Origin: Tachypleus tridentatus
Taxonomy: Eukaryota > Arthropoda > Merostomata > Xiphosura > Limulidae
Assembly: GCF_004210375.1 (NCBI RefSeq)
Contig: NC_134835.1
Span: 69,966,447 to 70,030,446, forward strand
Length of the DNA stretch: 64,000 nucleotides
Reading direction: 5' to 3'
The position numbers and the translations under genes were made by a program. Every line of letters starts with the position of its first letter. Position 1 is the first letter of the stretch. A model generated the notes under the pieces. It worked only from the letters and a program-made list of their open reading frames with translations, was not told the origin of the DNA and searched no databases. Shown one piece after another: positions 1 to 12,068 of this stretch.

Positions 1-463
1 TACTCTTTTCAAGTGGATTTAAGCAAAATGTTCAGCATGTGGACAGAGTTTTTTGTTGACATCTGCTGTTATTTTGTATTTTGAAGTGGAATTTCTTCTG
101 TGTGCTGTGTCTTGTTATAAATACTGGTAGTTCATTGGTAATGTTGTTGATTTCTATTTTTGATAAATTTCTATATAAATAATATCCTAAATATTGCTAA
201 TTCCTAGGTCTCAGTCTCACATGAGTTTTGGTTTATTTATCTTTATTCTGAGGGCTTCCTTAACTGTATCACACCCAACTAACTGTTACATGGTTTGTTT
301 CATTACATTTTGGAAAAAAGACAAAAAAACTTGATGAAATACTTTGAAACTTCAAAAGAATGTTTTACAGGTGATATATCTTCTACAAGTATGACATCTT
401 ATTTTTATTTGTGATATTTGTATAAATTCACAGTTTTGAGAATTTCAAATAATAATAAATTTC
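1..463. other. intronic DNA, nothing recognised
   Basis: This AT-rich stretch has no exon, RNA gene or clear repeat that I can see. It probably lies in an intron of the MYPT gene whose 3' exons start at 4759. Its right end runs into a Penelope-like element fossil. Confidence 0.4.
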
Positions 464-1100
464 AGGAAACAACAAACTACAAAATCTCACACTGGTGCAT
501 ACCATACATTCCTGATATCAGTGAAAAAATTACCAATATTTGGAAAAACATGCAACAAAGCATAACATTTCACTAAACACTGAATTCATTCACAAACAAT
601 ATACAAAACTACAGTCCATGCTATGTAAAAACTACACTGACAAACACAACACGAATGTTATTTATAAAATACAATGCATGCAATACCTGCCATGACTTCT
701 ATATTGGAGAAACAAACAGTAAAATGGAAACCAGATTCAAAGAACACAAAAAACACCACACATTTTTGAACACTGCAAATCAAATAAACATAGAAAACAC
801 CCAGATATTGAGTGGGGAAATAAATATAAACAAACACAAAATCAAACAAGCCTTACTTATACAACAACTAAAACCAAAATTATACCAATATAAAGGAACA
901 CCTTTATACCTATACAAATTTATAACCTAACATCTAACTGCAATGCCCCCTATAATCCTGTACCTGTTTACACTCTTGCCACTAAGACATGTCCAGCAAT
1001 GGTCAGTTGCAAACTCTTTGTTAACTTGAAGATGACCTAAGAAGGTTCAAAAGTTCTCTATTTTAATAAAAGTGTTAATACCCATGCCCACTTGTCTTGA
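464..1100 (+). mobile_element. Penelope-like retroelement 3' fragment (GIY-YIG endonuclease plus tail)
   Basis: The plus strand encodes the end of a Penelope-like element polyprotein. A PYIPDISEKI segment (about 495-535) matches the linker after the reverse transcriptase. It is followed by a Cys-x2-Cys motif and the GIY-YIG endonuclease signature YIGET (about 700-715), an Arg at METRFKEH, and a rightward LIQQLKPKLY segment ending in a stop at 928-930. One in-frame stop lies in the linker near 573, so the piece is dead. Downstream, 1020-1100 carries the family's tail: a decayed TTGAAGATGACC...GGTTC hairpin followed by TTTTAATAAAAGTGTTAATACCCA. The reverse transcriptase itself is missing, so this is a 5'-truncated insertion in a MYPT intron. 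Confidence 0.75.
655..930 (+). pseudogene. GIY-YIG endonuclease domain of Penelope-like element (fragment)
   Basis: This 91-codon open stretch covers the nicking endonuclease of a Penelope-like retroelement. Visible residues are CNTC near the start, YIGET, then R and EH about ten residues later. The usual C-terminal pattern of a hydrophobic helix ending in LKPKLY is present. In intact elements this domain cleaves the target site for insertion. Here it lacks its upstream reverse transcriptase and its reading frame is closed upstream by a stop. The ATG at 655 is not a natural start. No expression is expected. Confidence 0.7.
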
Positions 1101-2116
1101 TGTTTAACGTTTATCTTTATTGCATATTTTTACTTGCTGATATTTATATCTCTTTGCATTCATGTAATTCTTTCCTATGAAGTTTTTATCATTGTTGTGA
1201 ATCAAAACACACCATACACTTTTTGTGTTTTTGATCACTAGTGTGCAGGAAAAATAAAATTTTCTATCATAACATTATAAGCAAGCTAATTTTTGTAATT
1301 GTTAATCAGAAAGTTTTATTTAATACATGTAATATATTTCATTTTTATTTTATTATCCATTGTTTGTTCACATTTATTTTTTGTTGATCTTCTTTGCCCA
1401 TTCAAGTAAACTTGGATCAGTAAGGCCTAATGTAAACAAGTATTTAACACAGCAGCTTTCTGAGCAAAATGAAATTTGAATTGGTTCTGTGCATGAAAAA
1501 GATTTCTCTTTCAGTCACACTGCTGTATCATAGTTCCAATACAGTATAAAATGTTAGAGCAAGATTTTAAAAAAACCTGGATTGTAATTGTGCTGAAAGC
1601 TATTTCCAAACATCTTTTCTTATAGCGACATATCATCAAGCTAATTTTTTATCACATTGTTTTTGCACAGATCTTCACAGAACTGAAAGTCATAGTGACT
1701 TATACATTTATAAAGAACAGGAAAAGTTTTCATTACATTTTCATATCACTTGCCTGTGACTTTTGGAAATGAGATACATGAAATTACACCATGACAGATG
1801 TGGTTGAGAAATGATTGACTAAAATATTAATAAAACAAAACTTTTATTCAAATTACAATGTTACATTAACACTAGTTTTTTTAAAACTATGAAAATTTTC
1901 TTCCTAGGGCTATGAGTGTCATATTACGCTGAGAAAAAATTAAGGAAATTCACCAACACTAACGATTTGGTTGAAAATTAAATAAATACATTTTTTTATT
2001 ATTGAAAACTTTGTTGGTTTTATATATATAGGGAAGAATAACTACAACTTTATTTGTATGATTTAATTCAGTGATGGAATTTTCTCCTTGAGATACACAA
2101 TCCAGGTGTGAGAGAG
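1101..2116. other. intronic DNA, nothing recognised
   Basis: AT-rich sequence with no splice-bounded open frame and no repeat family that I recognise. It lies between the Penelope fragment and a dispersed repeat that begins at a TTAA near 2117. Confidence 0.4.
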
Positions 2117-3470
2117 TTAACATTTTTGCAACAAGCATCTTTTTCTATACATGAGTCATTCAGAATTTAATTAAACTATTTTCTTATCATGATATATGAA
2201 TAAATTTGATATACAACTTATCTAATAATTAAAATTACACAAATTTTAAGTTCTTAAATTTATAATACAATATTTAAAAACTCCTTAATTTCCCCTAGTA
2301 TGAGGATTGTGACATTTTCTCTTTAGGCATCCTCTCTTCTCTAAGTTATTTGTGATCTCTCCAAGGAGTATGAAGTTTTATATAAATTACTTATTATAAT
2401 GTGATCACTCAGGCAAAGCATAATTTTTAAAGCCTTTACTTAGTTACAGAGCATCAAACAGAAAATTGAACCCCTCTTGCCACACCCACCTGTCACATCC
2501 TCTCTTTTAGAAATTATCAGTAGTTCTCCCAATTTTTATTTATAACCAATAGAAAGCCACATTTCAGTTGATTAAATGATGTATTATGTTGTGTTATTTT
2601 CTGTAGATAGAACTATTTATTTCACTTCTAGTTCAAACTTTATTCTCATGGGAGACATATTGATGAGAGCTTAGCTGAATTTTTAACAGCTGTTGTCACA
2701 TAGTTAAAAAGCCAAAGAAACTGTAATAATTATTGGACATTGTCTCCTTTTTAAATATGTTTATTCTGTGTTATTTAGTACATTATTTAATAGAAGAAAA
2801 AATTTAGTGTGGTAGTAACATTAATATAAAAACTAAGGTCAAGTATCATTAAGAATGTCCAGGTAAGTACTTTATTTCTTGTTTTTCATATGTATTCTTT
2901 ATTTATTACAAATTATCATTTATTTATAGTAAAGCATAATGATATTTTTCACAAGGTACATTTGTTAGCATCTCACAAATAGGTTTTGAATTATGTAATT
3001 CGATACTGTAACATGAGCTGCATGTTCTCTATGGGATTTACATCTTATGTGGTGCAAATAACAGACACAGTTCAAAGGATAATAAAGCAGTAAAATTTTT
3101 GTATAAATAGATGTATATTGTTACAAGTTTAAAGCTATGTAAGATAAACAAATGTTGTTTCATGTTACAATTGAAAATCTTTTTTTTTTGGGGTTGTTAC
3201 AAGAGTTATTAGATTGACCAATCTGGTATAGTGCTAGGGTAGAGAAAGTAACAGATAAAATACAAGGTTTCACTGAAAAAAAATTGCTTGAAATTTATTT
3301 AGAAGGTTTTTAGAGATTATGCAAATGAAATATTAGATATTTCAGATGAAGAACATAATTTTTAATTTTAACAAAAAAAACACACTGCTCTTGGAGTAGT
3401 CAACACTTTGACATCATATATTCATGGAGAAATTTTTAGTGAAAATACTTGTGTATGTTATTAATGATTG
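2117..3470 (+). repeat. dispersed ~1.4-kb repeat, copy 1 (possible piggyBac-type MITE relative)
   Basis: Several blocks recur in the same order at 49943-51476. Examples are the AAGTTCTTAA block near 2250, the CCACACC-ACCTGTCACA block near 2490, the TTTATTTCTTGTTTTTCAT block near 2875, the TTCAAAGGATAATAAA block near 3070, and the GCTTGAAATTTATTTAGAAG block near 3285. The left edge TTAACATTTTTGCAACA resembles the end of the TTAA-bounded element at 44595. No coding capacity is visible. The right boundary is uncertain. A GT-AG-like motif near 2855 lies inside the repeat and is not an exon. Confidence 0.6.
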
Positions 3471-4758
3471 AAAATATTTATTTATACTTTAACAAAAAAA
3501 CAAAAACTAAGTTTTGTGTTGATTTAGAAGAGAACCACCAATCAACTATAGCATTTAATGGTTTCTACAAGCAATCTGCAGCAATTAGTTGATTTTTAGA
3601 TACATTCCAATAGCTTTGTCTTCAATAATTTGAGAAAAATAGGTGTAGGTTAGGTCTGGGAATAGATTAGGGGGATTAGCAGAAATCAGGCTATAAGATC
3701 ATAGTAATTTTGTTATTTTATACCACTTGTCTATATGGTAAGTGAAAGTCTGTACCTACTAACTCACTAGAGGTTGAAGTCACATGCTTTAATTTTCATC
3801 AGAAAGTGTATGGTTTTCATTTCATGTTTTGTTTAGAACTGGAATATTTGTACCACTAGATTTTTACCTTTGAAACTAAGAAATCATAAAACAACTGAAA
3901 CTTCTTGATTTCAATAAGTTCTCCAGTGGGATGGTGGTAAGTTCTTTGTGGACTTAACAACACTCTTGTCAAGAGTTCATTTCCCCTTGGTGGATACATG
4001 AGATAACCCAATGTGGCTTTACTATAAGAAAATACATGCCCTTTTAATAATCTTATATTTGTTATTTCATCAAAAATTCTTCAGTCATTCATAAGAACAA
4101 TTAATCTTATAATTTTCATTATCAGTTTAATGCAATAAATTTTAACCAGTTTAGGAAATCAAACCTGTTAACCATTAAACGGTAATTTAGAGATGCATTT
4201 TTGTTAATAGTACTGATAGCTAATCCATGCATCTTGCTGTTAGCCAATACCAATAATATGAAAATTAATATTTTCTTAATTCAGTCATATTCAGCTATCA
4301 TTGTCTGTGACTGTTAGAACTGTTTATACTGGTATTTTCCAATGAGTCACTTTTGCCACTGACATCAAATATAATAATTAGTGCACTTTTTAATAATGTA
4401 TGGTAAGTAAAATTTTACCAGTTAAATCTACTGCATGTTTTAGCTGAGCTGCATACAGTTCTAAAAACCAGAGACCCTTTATGTCATTCATTTGTAGAAA
4501 ATGTTGTGGCAAGAATCCTTTTATTCATTTCCTTTTACTGTATGAACTTCATATCTTTTTTTCTAAACATTATGACTAAATAATTGTTTTTAAGCACATT
4601 AATTGAAAAAGTACAAAATATTTTTAGAACTTCAAATGTTATAGACCTAATTAGAATACTGCATTATGTAGATTTTATCTTTGAAAGTAAACTAGTTATT
4701 CATTGATTTTGTATTATTTTTTAATATATTTGTAATGGTTTGATTTCTTTCCAACTAG
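3471..4758. other. intron upstream of the first visible MYPT exon
   Basis: No gene or named repeat was seen. The right end is a normal 3' splice site: a pyrimidine-rich TTTCTTTCCAACTAG directly before the exon at 4759. Confidence 0.5.
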
Positions 4759-4797
4759 AATCACACAAGAAATTCTCTAAGTGATGCTGAAAAGAGG
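4759..4797 (+). CDS. PPP1R12A: MYPT/Mbs (PPP1R12A-like) coiled-coil exon
   Basis: This 39-nt, phase-0 exon is bounded by an AG acceptor and a GTAAGT donor. It encodes NHTRNSLSDAEKR. Joined in frame to the next exon it gives the SDAEKR-ERRTLERK stretch typical of the C-terminal coiled coil of myosin phosphatase targeting subunits, which hold protein phosphatase 1 on myosin II. The family's N-terminal half (PP1-binding motif, ankyrin repeats, Rho-kinase sites) must lie left of the window. The exon is too short to identify alone. The call rests on correct phase and continuity with the exon 391 nt downstream. Confidence 0.75.
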
Positions 4798-5188
4798 GTA
4801 AGTTATATTTAGTTTTGCTTAGTTTTGACCACACCCCTGTGTTTGTTTCATTTTATATAAAACTTTGAAACTAATACACATTTAAATCTCAAATTCTTGA
4901 AGCCTTTATCTGTTTATTTGAAATTTACATGTGGGTAATTTAGTACCAGGCAGATGATGTGTGTTTTTGTTTTTGTTGGGTTTTTTTTTTGTACCACAAG
5001 TTTGGTAATTCTAAGTTTGTTGAGCATCTCATTTAAGTTTCAGGTATGTAAAGGTACAAGAAAGACTGTTACCAAACAGTCTACAGCATTAAAATAGAAA
5101 TTTTGTTATTCACAAGTGTGATCCATTGAAAATAAGTAATAAATATAAACCTAATAAATGTCAGTCATATTGCTGGTAACTATTTCAG

Positions 5189-5239
5189 GAAAGAAGAACA
5201 TTAGAAAGAAAACTTGCTGAAATGGAGGAAGAGCTAAAA
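5189..5239 (+). CDS. PPP1R12A: MYPT/Mbs (PPP1R12A-like) coiled-coil exon
   Basis: This 51-nt, phase-0 exon starts after TATTTCAG and ends at a GTAGGC donor. It encodes ERRTLERKLAEMEEELK. This is close to the vertebrate MYPT1/MYPT2 block before the terminal leucine zipper, where I recall an ERRxLER...SEMEEE pattern. The segment is a charged coiled coil that in vertebrates takes part in homodimerisation and in contacts with cGMP-dependent kinase I and RhoA/ROCK. The next coding sequence is 6.7 kb away and comes in two alternative versions (11982 and 13332), both in the matching phase. Confidence 0.85.
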
Positions 5240-7427
5240 GTAGGCTGAACATACTACTTAGTCTAAAATAATTATGTACATTATTTATTATAGGAATTGT
5301 ATATACTTGTAAATTTACATACTGCTCATTTAACAAAATAACTAAATTAATCAAATACAATTAATCAAAGCATTCAGAAATATAAATAGTTCAGCAAAAA
5401 TTGGAACTAAAGTTTAAATTAGTGTAAAAAATTTTTTTTACAACGAAACACTATTCAGTAAAAGTGAACTTTTATTCAAAACATAAGTCGTTAAAAACAT
5501 TCAAAATATTATACAAAATCCCTTGTGAAAGCTATAGTAGCATATGGAAACTTCTAAACGATTTGATAAAAATATTAAAACTGTCTTTTGAAAATGTTGC
5601 ATGTAAGTGTACTGGTGACACTTGAATGATGATTATAATTCACAAACTGAAGAAACATACCGTTCTTCCATGCTGGCTTAATAAATTATACATCTGACAA
5701 CTGTAGTAAAAATCTCTTTTAGATATATTAAGATACTACTCTTTACAGTCCTGACTTGAAAAACTAAATTATCCAGAAGATAAAATTTTTCACAGCATTT
5801 TGTACAATAAGTAATAGGTTATAGTATTTCACATAACTTTAATCATTAATTGACCTATTTTGCAAAAAATTTTTTATTAAGAGACACTTCTTCAAGTTAT
5901 TACTTTTTTCAGTTATTTACCTGTAGTTAATCTATAGTAGTGTGTTCATAACAGAGTAGTAATTTATTTTGGTTTTTAAATAATTACTTTTAGCATTATT
6001 CAGCCACTCTGTGAAGTTGAATGAATTTTCATTAATTTTTAACATTACATAAGTTCAAGATATATTTTGCATGGCTATGAAGAACGCTTATATTGATATC
6101 ATGTGTGTTTGTTATGTTAATACATTTGTTATGAAATATACTCAGTTTTTACTGTGCTGGAAATATGGTTACATATTCAAGGTTTGTTTAAATGATAATG
6201 TGTTTTACCATGTAAACTAGTTTGAAAGAGAAGTAGCCTTGCAAATGTTTCTATTTTTCATAGTGTTTTGTAGAATATCATTTTGTAAAGCACTAAAAGT
6301 GTTTTTCCTTCATGGGATAATATTGTTGAAACAATTTGTTTCATTGTAAATTACATAAAGAATTAGTGTTGCACTGTTATACCAATTATGCATGTTAGAA
6401 AAAATTACTTTTGAATAAAGGCATTTGATCCATATTGAGTAATATGAGAAAAACTTTTCTGATTTTAGTATCAACCTCTGTTTACAGTTATTTTATGAGA
6501 GAGAGAACATTTTAATATCGGCATGCTATTTCCATGAGCCAGATTGGTTATATTTATTAAAAGTTTGTTTTTCCTTTATCATTAAAATACATCCATATAC
6601 TCTATGTGATTAACTCACAAATGCCTATTTGATTGTTATTGTCATTGTAGCACAGCATTTCAATAATCATTATAATAACACAAAACAATTAACCCTAGAG
6701 AAAGCTATGAGCTCATGTTATTTGTTTTTCAGGAGTTTGTGGTGATATTTTGATGATGATTTGTAATCTCTACTGTGCATTTTAAGCACCTTTATTCAAA
6801 GGTGCTTATAATATTTTATTATTATACTTTTTTAAAAAGAAAAATGTGTATGTCACTAACAACTGTTTTCCCAAACTTCCTAAACATTTACAATATTTTC
6901 CTAGAAATGTTTTGTATACTTTATTTCACTGAATGTTTAGCTCTTTTGGATGAAAATCTGGCATGAGATAATTACTTGTTTTAAATCTGTTGAATTGTTC
7001 ACGTTTTAAAAAACACAGTTACTTCCCCAGTCCAAACACAATGAAACAAAAAAGAGCAATAATATATAACAAAATATTTGCTATGATATGCCATAGTATT
7101 TTTATAACTAGAAGGAACAGTATTAATCTTAAGTAACCACAAGTAACAGCTATGTAGATTTTGTATTCAGTTACTAGGATTAAGCAATTATGCACTAAAA
7201 TAATTTTAACAAGTGCCTACTATTGACACAATAAGTAAGTGTTAATTTTGAGTATCTTTACCTCTTTTAAAACAGTGAATTAAAGAAGTTACTACAAATA
7301 TTCAGATGCCTTATTTAAGTACCAGTAAGTTGAAAATGATACTTCTTACTTCAATTTTCATAAATTCTGTTAATCTTTACCATTCTTGTTAAATACCATT
7401 GAATAAAAGTTATATTCCTCACTGTAG
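5240..7427. other. MYPT intron, nothing recognised
   Basis: This is the start of a 6.7-kb intron between the coiled-coil exon and the alternative terminal exons. It is AT-rich and CpG-poor. Small open frames such as 6775-6966 have no flanking splice logic and no recognisable composition. Confidence 0.5.
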
Positions 7428-7664
7428 GGGCCTGACAATGCCCAACAGGTAAAGCACTAGACTTGTAATCTGTGATTTGTGGGCTTGTGAACATGCTTGT
7501 TGTTTAAGCTTTGGTGACATTATAATGTGACTGTCTTTCCTACTTTTCATTGTTAATGTGTAACCCAAGAACTGATAGTGTATCATATGATGGCTAGCTT
7601 ACTTCCCTCTACTCCATTACTTCTAAATTTGGGATGGCTATCATTGATAACCCTTGAGTATGGT
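7428..7664 (+). repeat. tRNA-derived SINE family 1, very diverged copy
   Basis: Order and spacing match the intergenic SINEs: a head with a GTAAAGCACTAGACTTGTAATCTG anticodon-arm-like stretch, then an ATTATAATGTGAC block, then CCCAAGA, then a GGCTAGCTTACTTCCCTCTA block, then AATTTGGGATGGCTA. Divergence is far higher than for copies at 17.6-36.2 kb, so this is an old insertion. Confidence 0.65.
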
Positions 7665-8352
7665 AGACAAACTGCAGATTGCCAATTGTGTAGTCTTGCA
7701 TTTAATTTAATCACAGAGACTGTTTGAAAATATGTTGCAATTTCTTAAACAATTATTATGTGAAATTTGTTTTTAGTGGCAAGAATTAGGTAAAATATAA
7801 TCAAATATCCTGTTTTGAGAACCATTTTTAAATGAAAAGAACTAGTTAAAACATCTTCCAGTCTACTATTGGCAAGAATTATAATTAGAATTATTGTTCA
7901 ATAATTTCGTGAATAATCTTCTTTATGTTTACTTTATTTAGCATCTTTTCTTCACTGAACATTTAAGTCTGCCTTTAATATCAAAATTGTTTGAAGAATG
8001 AAACAAATTAGTAATTTTGTATTTATCTTTAGTAATACCTGAAAAGAAGTAGAGAGGTTTAATTTTACTGTTGTTTTATAGATGAACAATTTGTGCTGAA
8101 ATGGTATTAGTAAGATTTTGAGATCTTGCACATCAAATGGTTAATTGTGTTAAAGGACGGCTGAGTTTACAGAAGTATATACATGAAATCATACACCATT
8201 AGAATTGAATAGTAGATTATTGATATCAGGTAATAGCAGAGTCAAATAATTTTGTTATTAAAATCAAATGGCAATTTCTACATACAACAATAAAGTATTG
8301 ATATGAAACTTTTTTCTGATACCTCATTAGAATCCAGTAGGATGTTAATATA

Positions 8353-9839
8353 CAGAACTGTGCAAAAATATCAGAAAAAAGTCAAAAATTAGATTTCAGA
8401 CTACTTTCAAAAACAGTAGAATGTAAATCACAAGTGTAACATCAACATTTTATTAATCTTCATATTTAGTACAACAGAAACTCAGTGGAATTGCTTGAGT
8501 TCAGCAAACAGTATTTTCTGTCCACTTTTGCTTTAATAATTGAACAGTTTTTCAGGCATTGTTGCAATATATTTAATCAAACTGTCTCTTTGATTTTTAC
8601 TTCAAATGTCTTTAATACACTCCCATAATGTTTCTTTGGAAGTAACTTTTGATTTGTCAAGTTTTTGTTCTATCAAATTCCAGATCTGCCTAGTTGAGTT
8701 GAGATTGTGGTTTTATGGGAGACATTGCATCATTTAAATGACTACAGTAGCTTCTTTCTTAGCTAAGTAATTTCTTTATATGTTGGGTGAATGTTTGGAG
8801 CTTTATTTTCTTGGTAGTAAAATATTTTACCAATAATATACAAATCATGAAGAAGTAGAATCTGATGGTACTTGCACTGGTCCATTACTCCATTTATTTT
8901 GTAAATATCTCCTGTTGTGACACCAGAAAAACATTCCCTAACCATCACAATGTATCCCCCATGCTTCATGATGGTAGGTGCTATGCATTGAAGTAAATAT
9001 CTTTTTCGTCTTTTCTGTTGAAAATACAACCTACTATTTGAATCATATATCTTAAACTTAGACTTATCCATCCCTAATGCCATTTTCCAATCATCAACAA
9101 TCCAGTTGTTGCACTTTTTAGCAAATTTCAGTCTTTTGACAGTATTTGGAGGTCCAAATAAAGTTTTTTTGTAAGTGATAATGACCAAATATTCCATTCT
9201 TGTTCAGTGTTTTTAATAATGTAGATCTAGACAATTTTCTGTCATTTGTTATATGGTAAATTATCACATGGTTGAGGTCAGTTGCAGCCTTTCTTATGTC
9301 CTGGAGGCTGCATAAACTAAGATACTTAACATCAGTATCATTGATTTTAGGTGTTCTGTCTCTTCCTTTCCAACTTTAAAATTTATTTGTCTCAGTCTCA
9401 TGATCTATGGTGTACTGGACAATGTTTCGGGAACATTTCAATTCTGCAGCAGTTTGTTGGAGAGTCCAACTAGCATCACATAAAGTTTTTATGCAAACTC
9501 TCTGTACTGCTAACAATTCTATGTACTTTTTGAGCCATGGCATAACAACAAACACTATTAAACACTGTTTTTATCAAGGTTTATTTGTGGAGTGCTATTA
9601 AATTGATTTCTACTAGCACATACCAGTACCATATGTGAGTCCCTTGCCAGCTTTTATGTAATTAAGACACTCTATGATCTATATGTTCATTCAAGCAAAA
9701 CATTTATAACATGCCCTTATTACAATGAAGCATAACCAAAGCATTGAAATTTACATTTTGTAATGGCATAGAAGAATTAGCCCCATAAAATGGAAAGAAT
9801 GAGAAAATATTCTCATCTTAACACTTTTGCACAGTACTG
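8353..9839 (-). mobile_element. Tc1/mariner-type transposon fossil
   Basis: The element is flanked by TA dinucleotides (8351-8352 and 9840-9841). It ends in matching inverted ends: CAGAACTGTGCAAAA on the left and, read inward from the right, CAGTACTGTGCAAAA. The minus strand reads as a Tc1-like transposase in order. An HTH-type N-terminal part lies about 9540-9250 (TAAELKCSRNIVQYTI; GRDRTPKINDTDVKYL), then the catalytic half at 9197-8763. It lies in a MYPT intron, antisense to the gene. Stops, frameshifts and lost catalytic residues show that it is extinct. Confidence 0.85.
8763..9197 (-). pseudogene. Tc1-like transposase, catalytic half (broken)
   Basis: This 144-codon open piece covers the middle of a Tc1-type DDE transposase. 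MDKSKFKIY corresponds to the first catalytic D block (normally DESKF; the aspartate is kept and the next residue is K). PTIMKHGGYIVMV matches the conserved KHGG..MVWGCF region. QENKAP stands where Q(Q)DNAP is expected, so the second catalytic D is E here. The third acidic residue lies below 8763, where NLNSTRQIW replaces a PDLNPIExxW-type motif. Two of three catalytic positions are therefore changed. Confidence 0.8.
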
Positions 9840-9934
9840 TATGGTGGATGACTTTCTGTTACATATAGCAAAGTTTAACTACCAAACACCTTGCTTGCAC
9901 ATTGTTACTACAACAATGTGTACATCTTCATTAA

Positions 9935-10176
9935 CCTGTTAACCGTTAAGTATTTCAGCTGCTACAATACAACACATCTAATGCTTCTTCATTTTATAAC
10001 TTTTTTGTGATGCCATTTTAGATCGAAAGTGAAACAATTTGTAAGTAGGTCAAATGCATGTATGGTGTTGACATCTAGCGGTAAAGTTAGGTATTATTGA
10101 GAACTAATTAACTCATCTGTGGCATTGTGTTACCGATTGGCATGGATGAGTTATCTTGTCTACGGCACTGAACAGG
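9935..10176. mobile_element. short TTAA-flanked MITE, piggyBac type
   Basis: A 242-bp segment lies between two TTAA tetramers (9931-9934 and 10177-10180). It starts with CCTGTT and ends with AACAGG, the exact complement. TTAA target duplication with C-rich ends is the signature of piggyBac elements. No coding capacity. The inner parts of the two ends diverge, so only six bases are perfect inverted repeat. Confidence 0.5.
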
Positions 10177-10519
10177 TTAAACAATAATATAATTTTTGAA
10201 GTATTATAGCTCTTACAAAGCAAAACCACAGTTTTAAATAGTACAGATCACCTCTTCACTGGACTCTTATGCAAATCTGACATCTGACAATTACTTATTT
10301 AATATATTGTACATATATTATTGCTCAATCTTGTCTCAGTTTTCATGTTGATGTGAATTGGAATTCTGAGACTATAACACACCTTCATACAGATTAGCTA
10401 TCATCCTAGTGTGTCTGCCTAAGAGATTTGCATGTTATTAGCCTTGAGGCAATTCCCACCTAATTTCTTGTGTTCTAGCATGGAGCACACTGATACTTGA
10501 TGTTTGATTTACATATTGT

Positions 10520-10830
10520 GTAATTAGAATGTAATGTGATGTTGTATACATCTTGCAGCATTGTCAAGTACCTTCTTTATATCATATAATAGAATCCAGT
10601 ACCATATTGTATACATCAGAATGTAGTTGTGTCACATACCATTCATGTAGCATGTTGCTAGAATATGGTAATAAGTTATTTACATTGGAATGTAACAGTG
10701 TCAAGTATCTTACTTATACAATGTCATGAAATCTCATTTGTAGGTTTTGTATATCATTAGAATGCAAAGATGTCAGACAGTCATATACTTTCTTTATATA
10801 ACAGAAAGTAGTAACAGAGTCTATACATCA
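10520..10830. repeat. degenerate tandem repeat in MYPT intron
   Basis: The phrase GAATGTAA/GAATGTAG/GAATGCAA recurs near 10527, 10619, 10688 and 10760. It is followed at fairly constant distance by TGTCAAGTA-CTT or TGTCAGACAG and TTCTTTATAT, so units are roughly 70-90 bp with weak identity. Similar words reappear near 11520. The function, if any, is unknown. Confidence 0.4.
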
Positions 10831-11981
10831 AAATACATCAATCTCAAATCTAGAATTGAGTCTAGAGAAATCTATAGCTACTGAATGTCAACTTTATAAG
10901 CCTAACAAAATACGACCAGTTTTCAATGAAAGTGATTCACCTATATAATAGTACATGTGATGTTTTGTGAAAATCTGTACATGATGGAGAAAAAAGGATA
11001 TCATTTTTGGATTCAGCTTACGTGAATTACCAGAGAACAACTAAAAAGTTCATGACAATAAAACCATAGCAGGCCAGTCTAATTTATTTGAAAATAGTCA
11101 TGTTCCTAACTGCCAGCTGCATGACATCATGAAGGTAAAATTATCTCCTGGAGTCCTATTCTTCAGTTGAAAGCTTAATCTTTGATCTAAATAACTAAAC
11201 CCAAACAGTAGTGTCCATTTACTTACTGACTTTAACTTTTGAAGTATCACGTGTGTAGTCTGTAAACTCTTTTGTAGCCATTGTTCTCACATTCCAACAA
11301 CTGTAAGACATTCACTGATTCACACTTGCAACATGCACACACAAAAACAAAAACATACCCTACAATACACAATCGCATAAAATAATTAATGGATATCTAT
11401 ATCATACAGTAACACAATATCCTTTTAGAAATACAGAATATTTAGTATTAATAATGTTGTTATGTATATGGCATTACAAATGTTTTTAAAAATACCAATC
11501 TTTTTTTTTCTCTGTTTTATATACATCAGAACTTAGTTAAATATCTTCTGTATAGCATAACTCTTAGATTCAATATTAGTTTATGTATAGCATAAATCAT
11601 TTTATTATTCTCTTTATAATCATATGTTTCTTAGATCATTGTAAGGACTGTTTTAAAGCCTAACTGAAGTATATACTTTTTGGAACACACAAATTGAGCA
11701 TCATTGAAGATTTTTACAGAACAGAGTTAGAAATTATTATTAAAATTGTTCCTTTGAGTTTTTTTGTTTTTTATTCTGTAAAATTGTAAAGATTTTTCTC
11801 TTAAAAGAATATAGAGCAAAGCTTAGGCAATGTTTAGGTGCCAGTTTTTTTTTATTTAAAACCAGATCCTAAGACAATATTTGTAGATTGTTACTAAAAC
11901 TCACTCATCAAATATTGAACATCAGGTTCAGAAGATCCCAGTGGTCAGTTGAAGGCCTTTTTTGTCTGTGTTTACTTGCAG
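10831..11981. other. MYPT intron, end of 6.7-kb intron
   Basis: No gene seen. The intron ends in a good polypyrimidine tract and acceptor, CCTTTTTTGTCTGTGTTTAC followed by TTGCAG, before the exon at 11982. Confidence 0.5.
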
Positions 11982-12068
11982 AATATGGCCAAAGTTAAGA
12001 CTGAAAATGAAAAGCTTAAAGCTGAAAACAGAGCTCTGACTCGAGTGGTTTCAAAATTATCCAAATAG
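11982..12068 (+). CDS. PPP1R12A: MYPT/Mbs alternative terminal exon A (leucine zipper, isoform A)
   Basis: This phase-0 exon has 28 codons plus TAG. It starts NMAKVKTENEKLKAEN and ends with RALTRVVSKLSK and stop. V5, L12, L19 and L26 are seven residues apart, giving a leucine-zipper face. The ending matches the C-terminal zipper of the MYPT family, whose vertebrate members end in a RVISKLSK-like sequence. In vertebrates the zipper mediates contact with cGMP-dependent kinase I. Oddly, the TAG is followed at once by GTAATC, a plausible splice donor. The exon could therefore end exactly at its stop codon and splice to exon B, which would then be 3' UTR. Alternatively it runs on to a poly(A) signal such as AATAAA at 12431. 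Confidence 0.85.
   Translation, partial: NMAKVKTENEKLKAENRALTRVVSKLSK

Noticed and set aside
2820..2862. Possible MYPT exon ending in CAG followed by GTAAGT
   Set aside because: It lies inside a dispersed repeat also present at 49.9-51.5 kb, has no acceptor with an open frame, and encodes nothing like the MYPT coiled coil.
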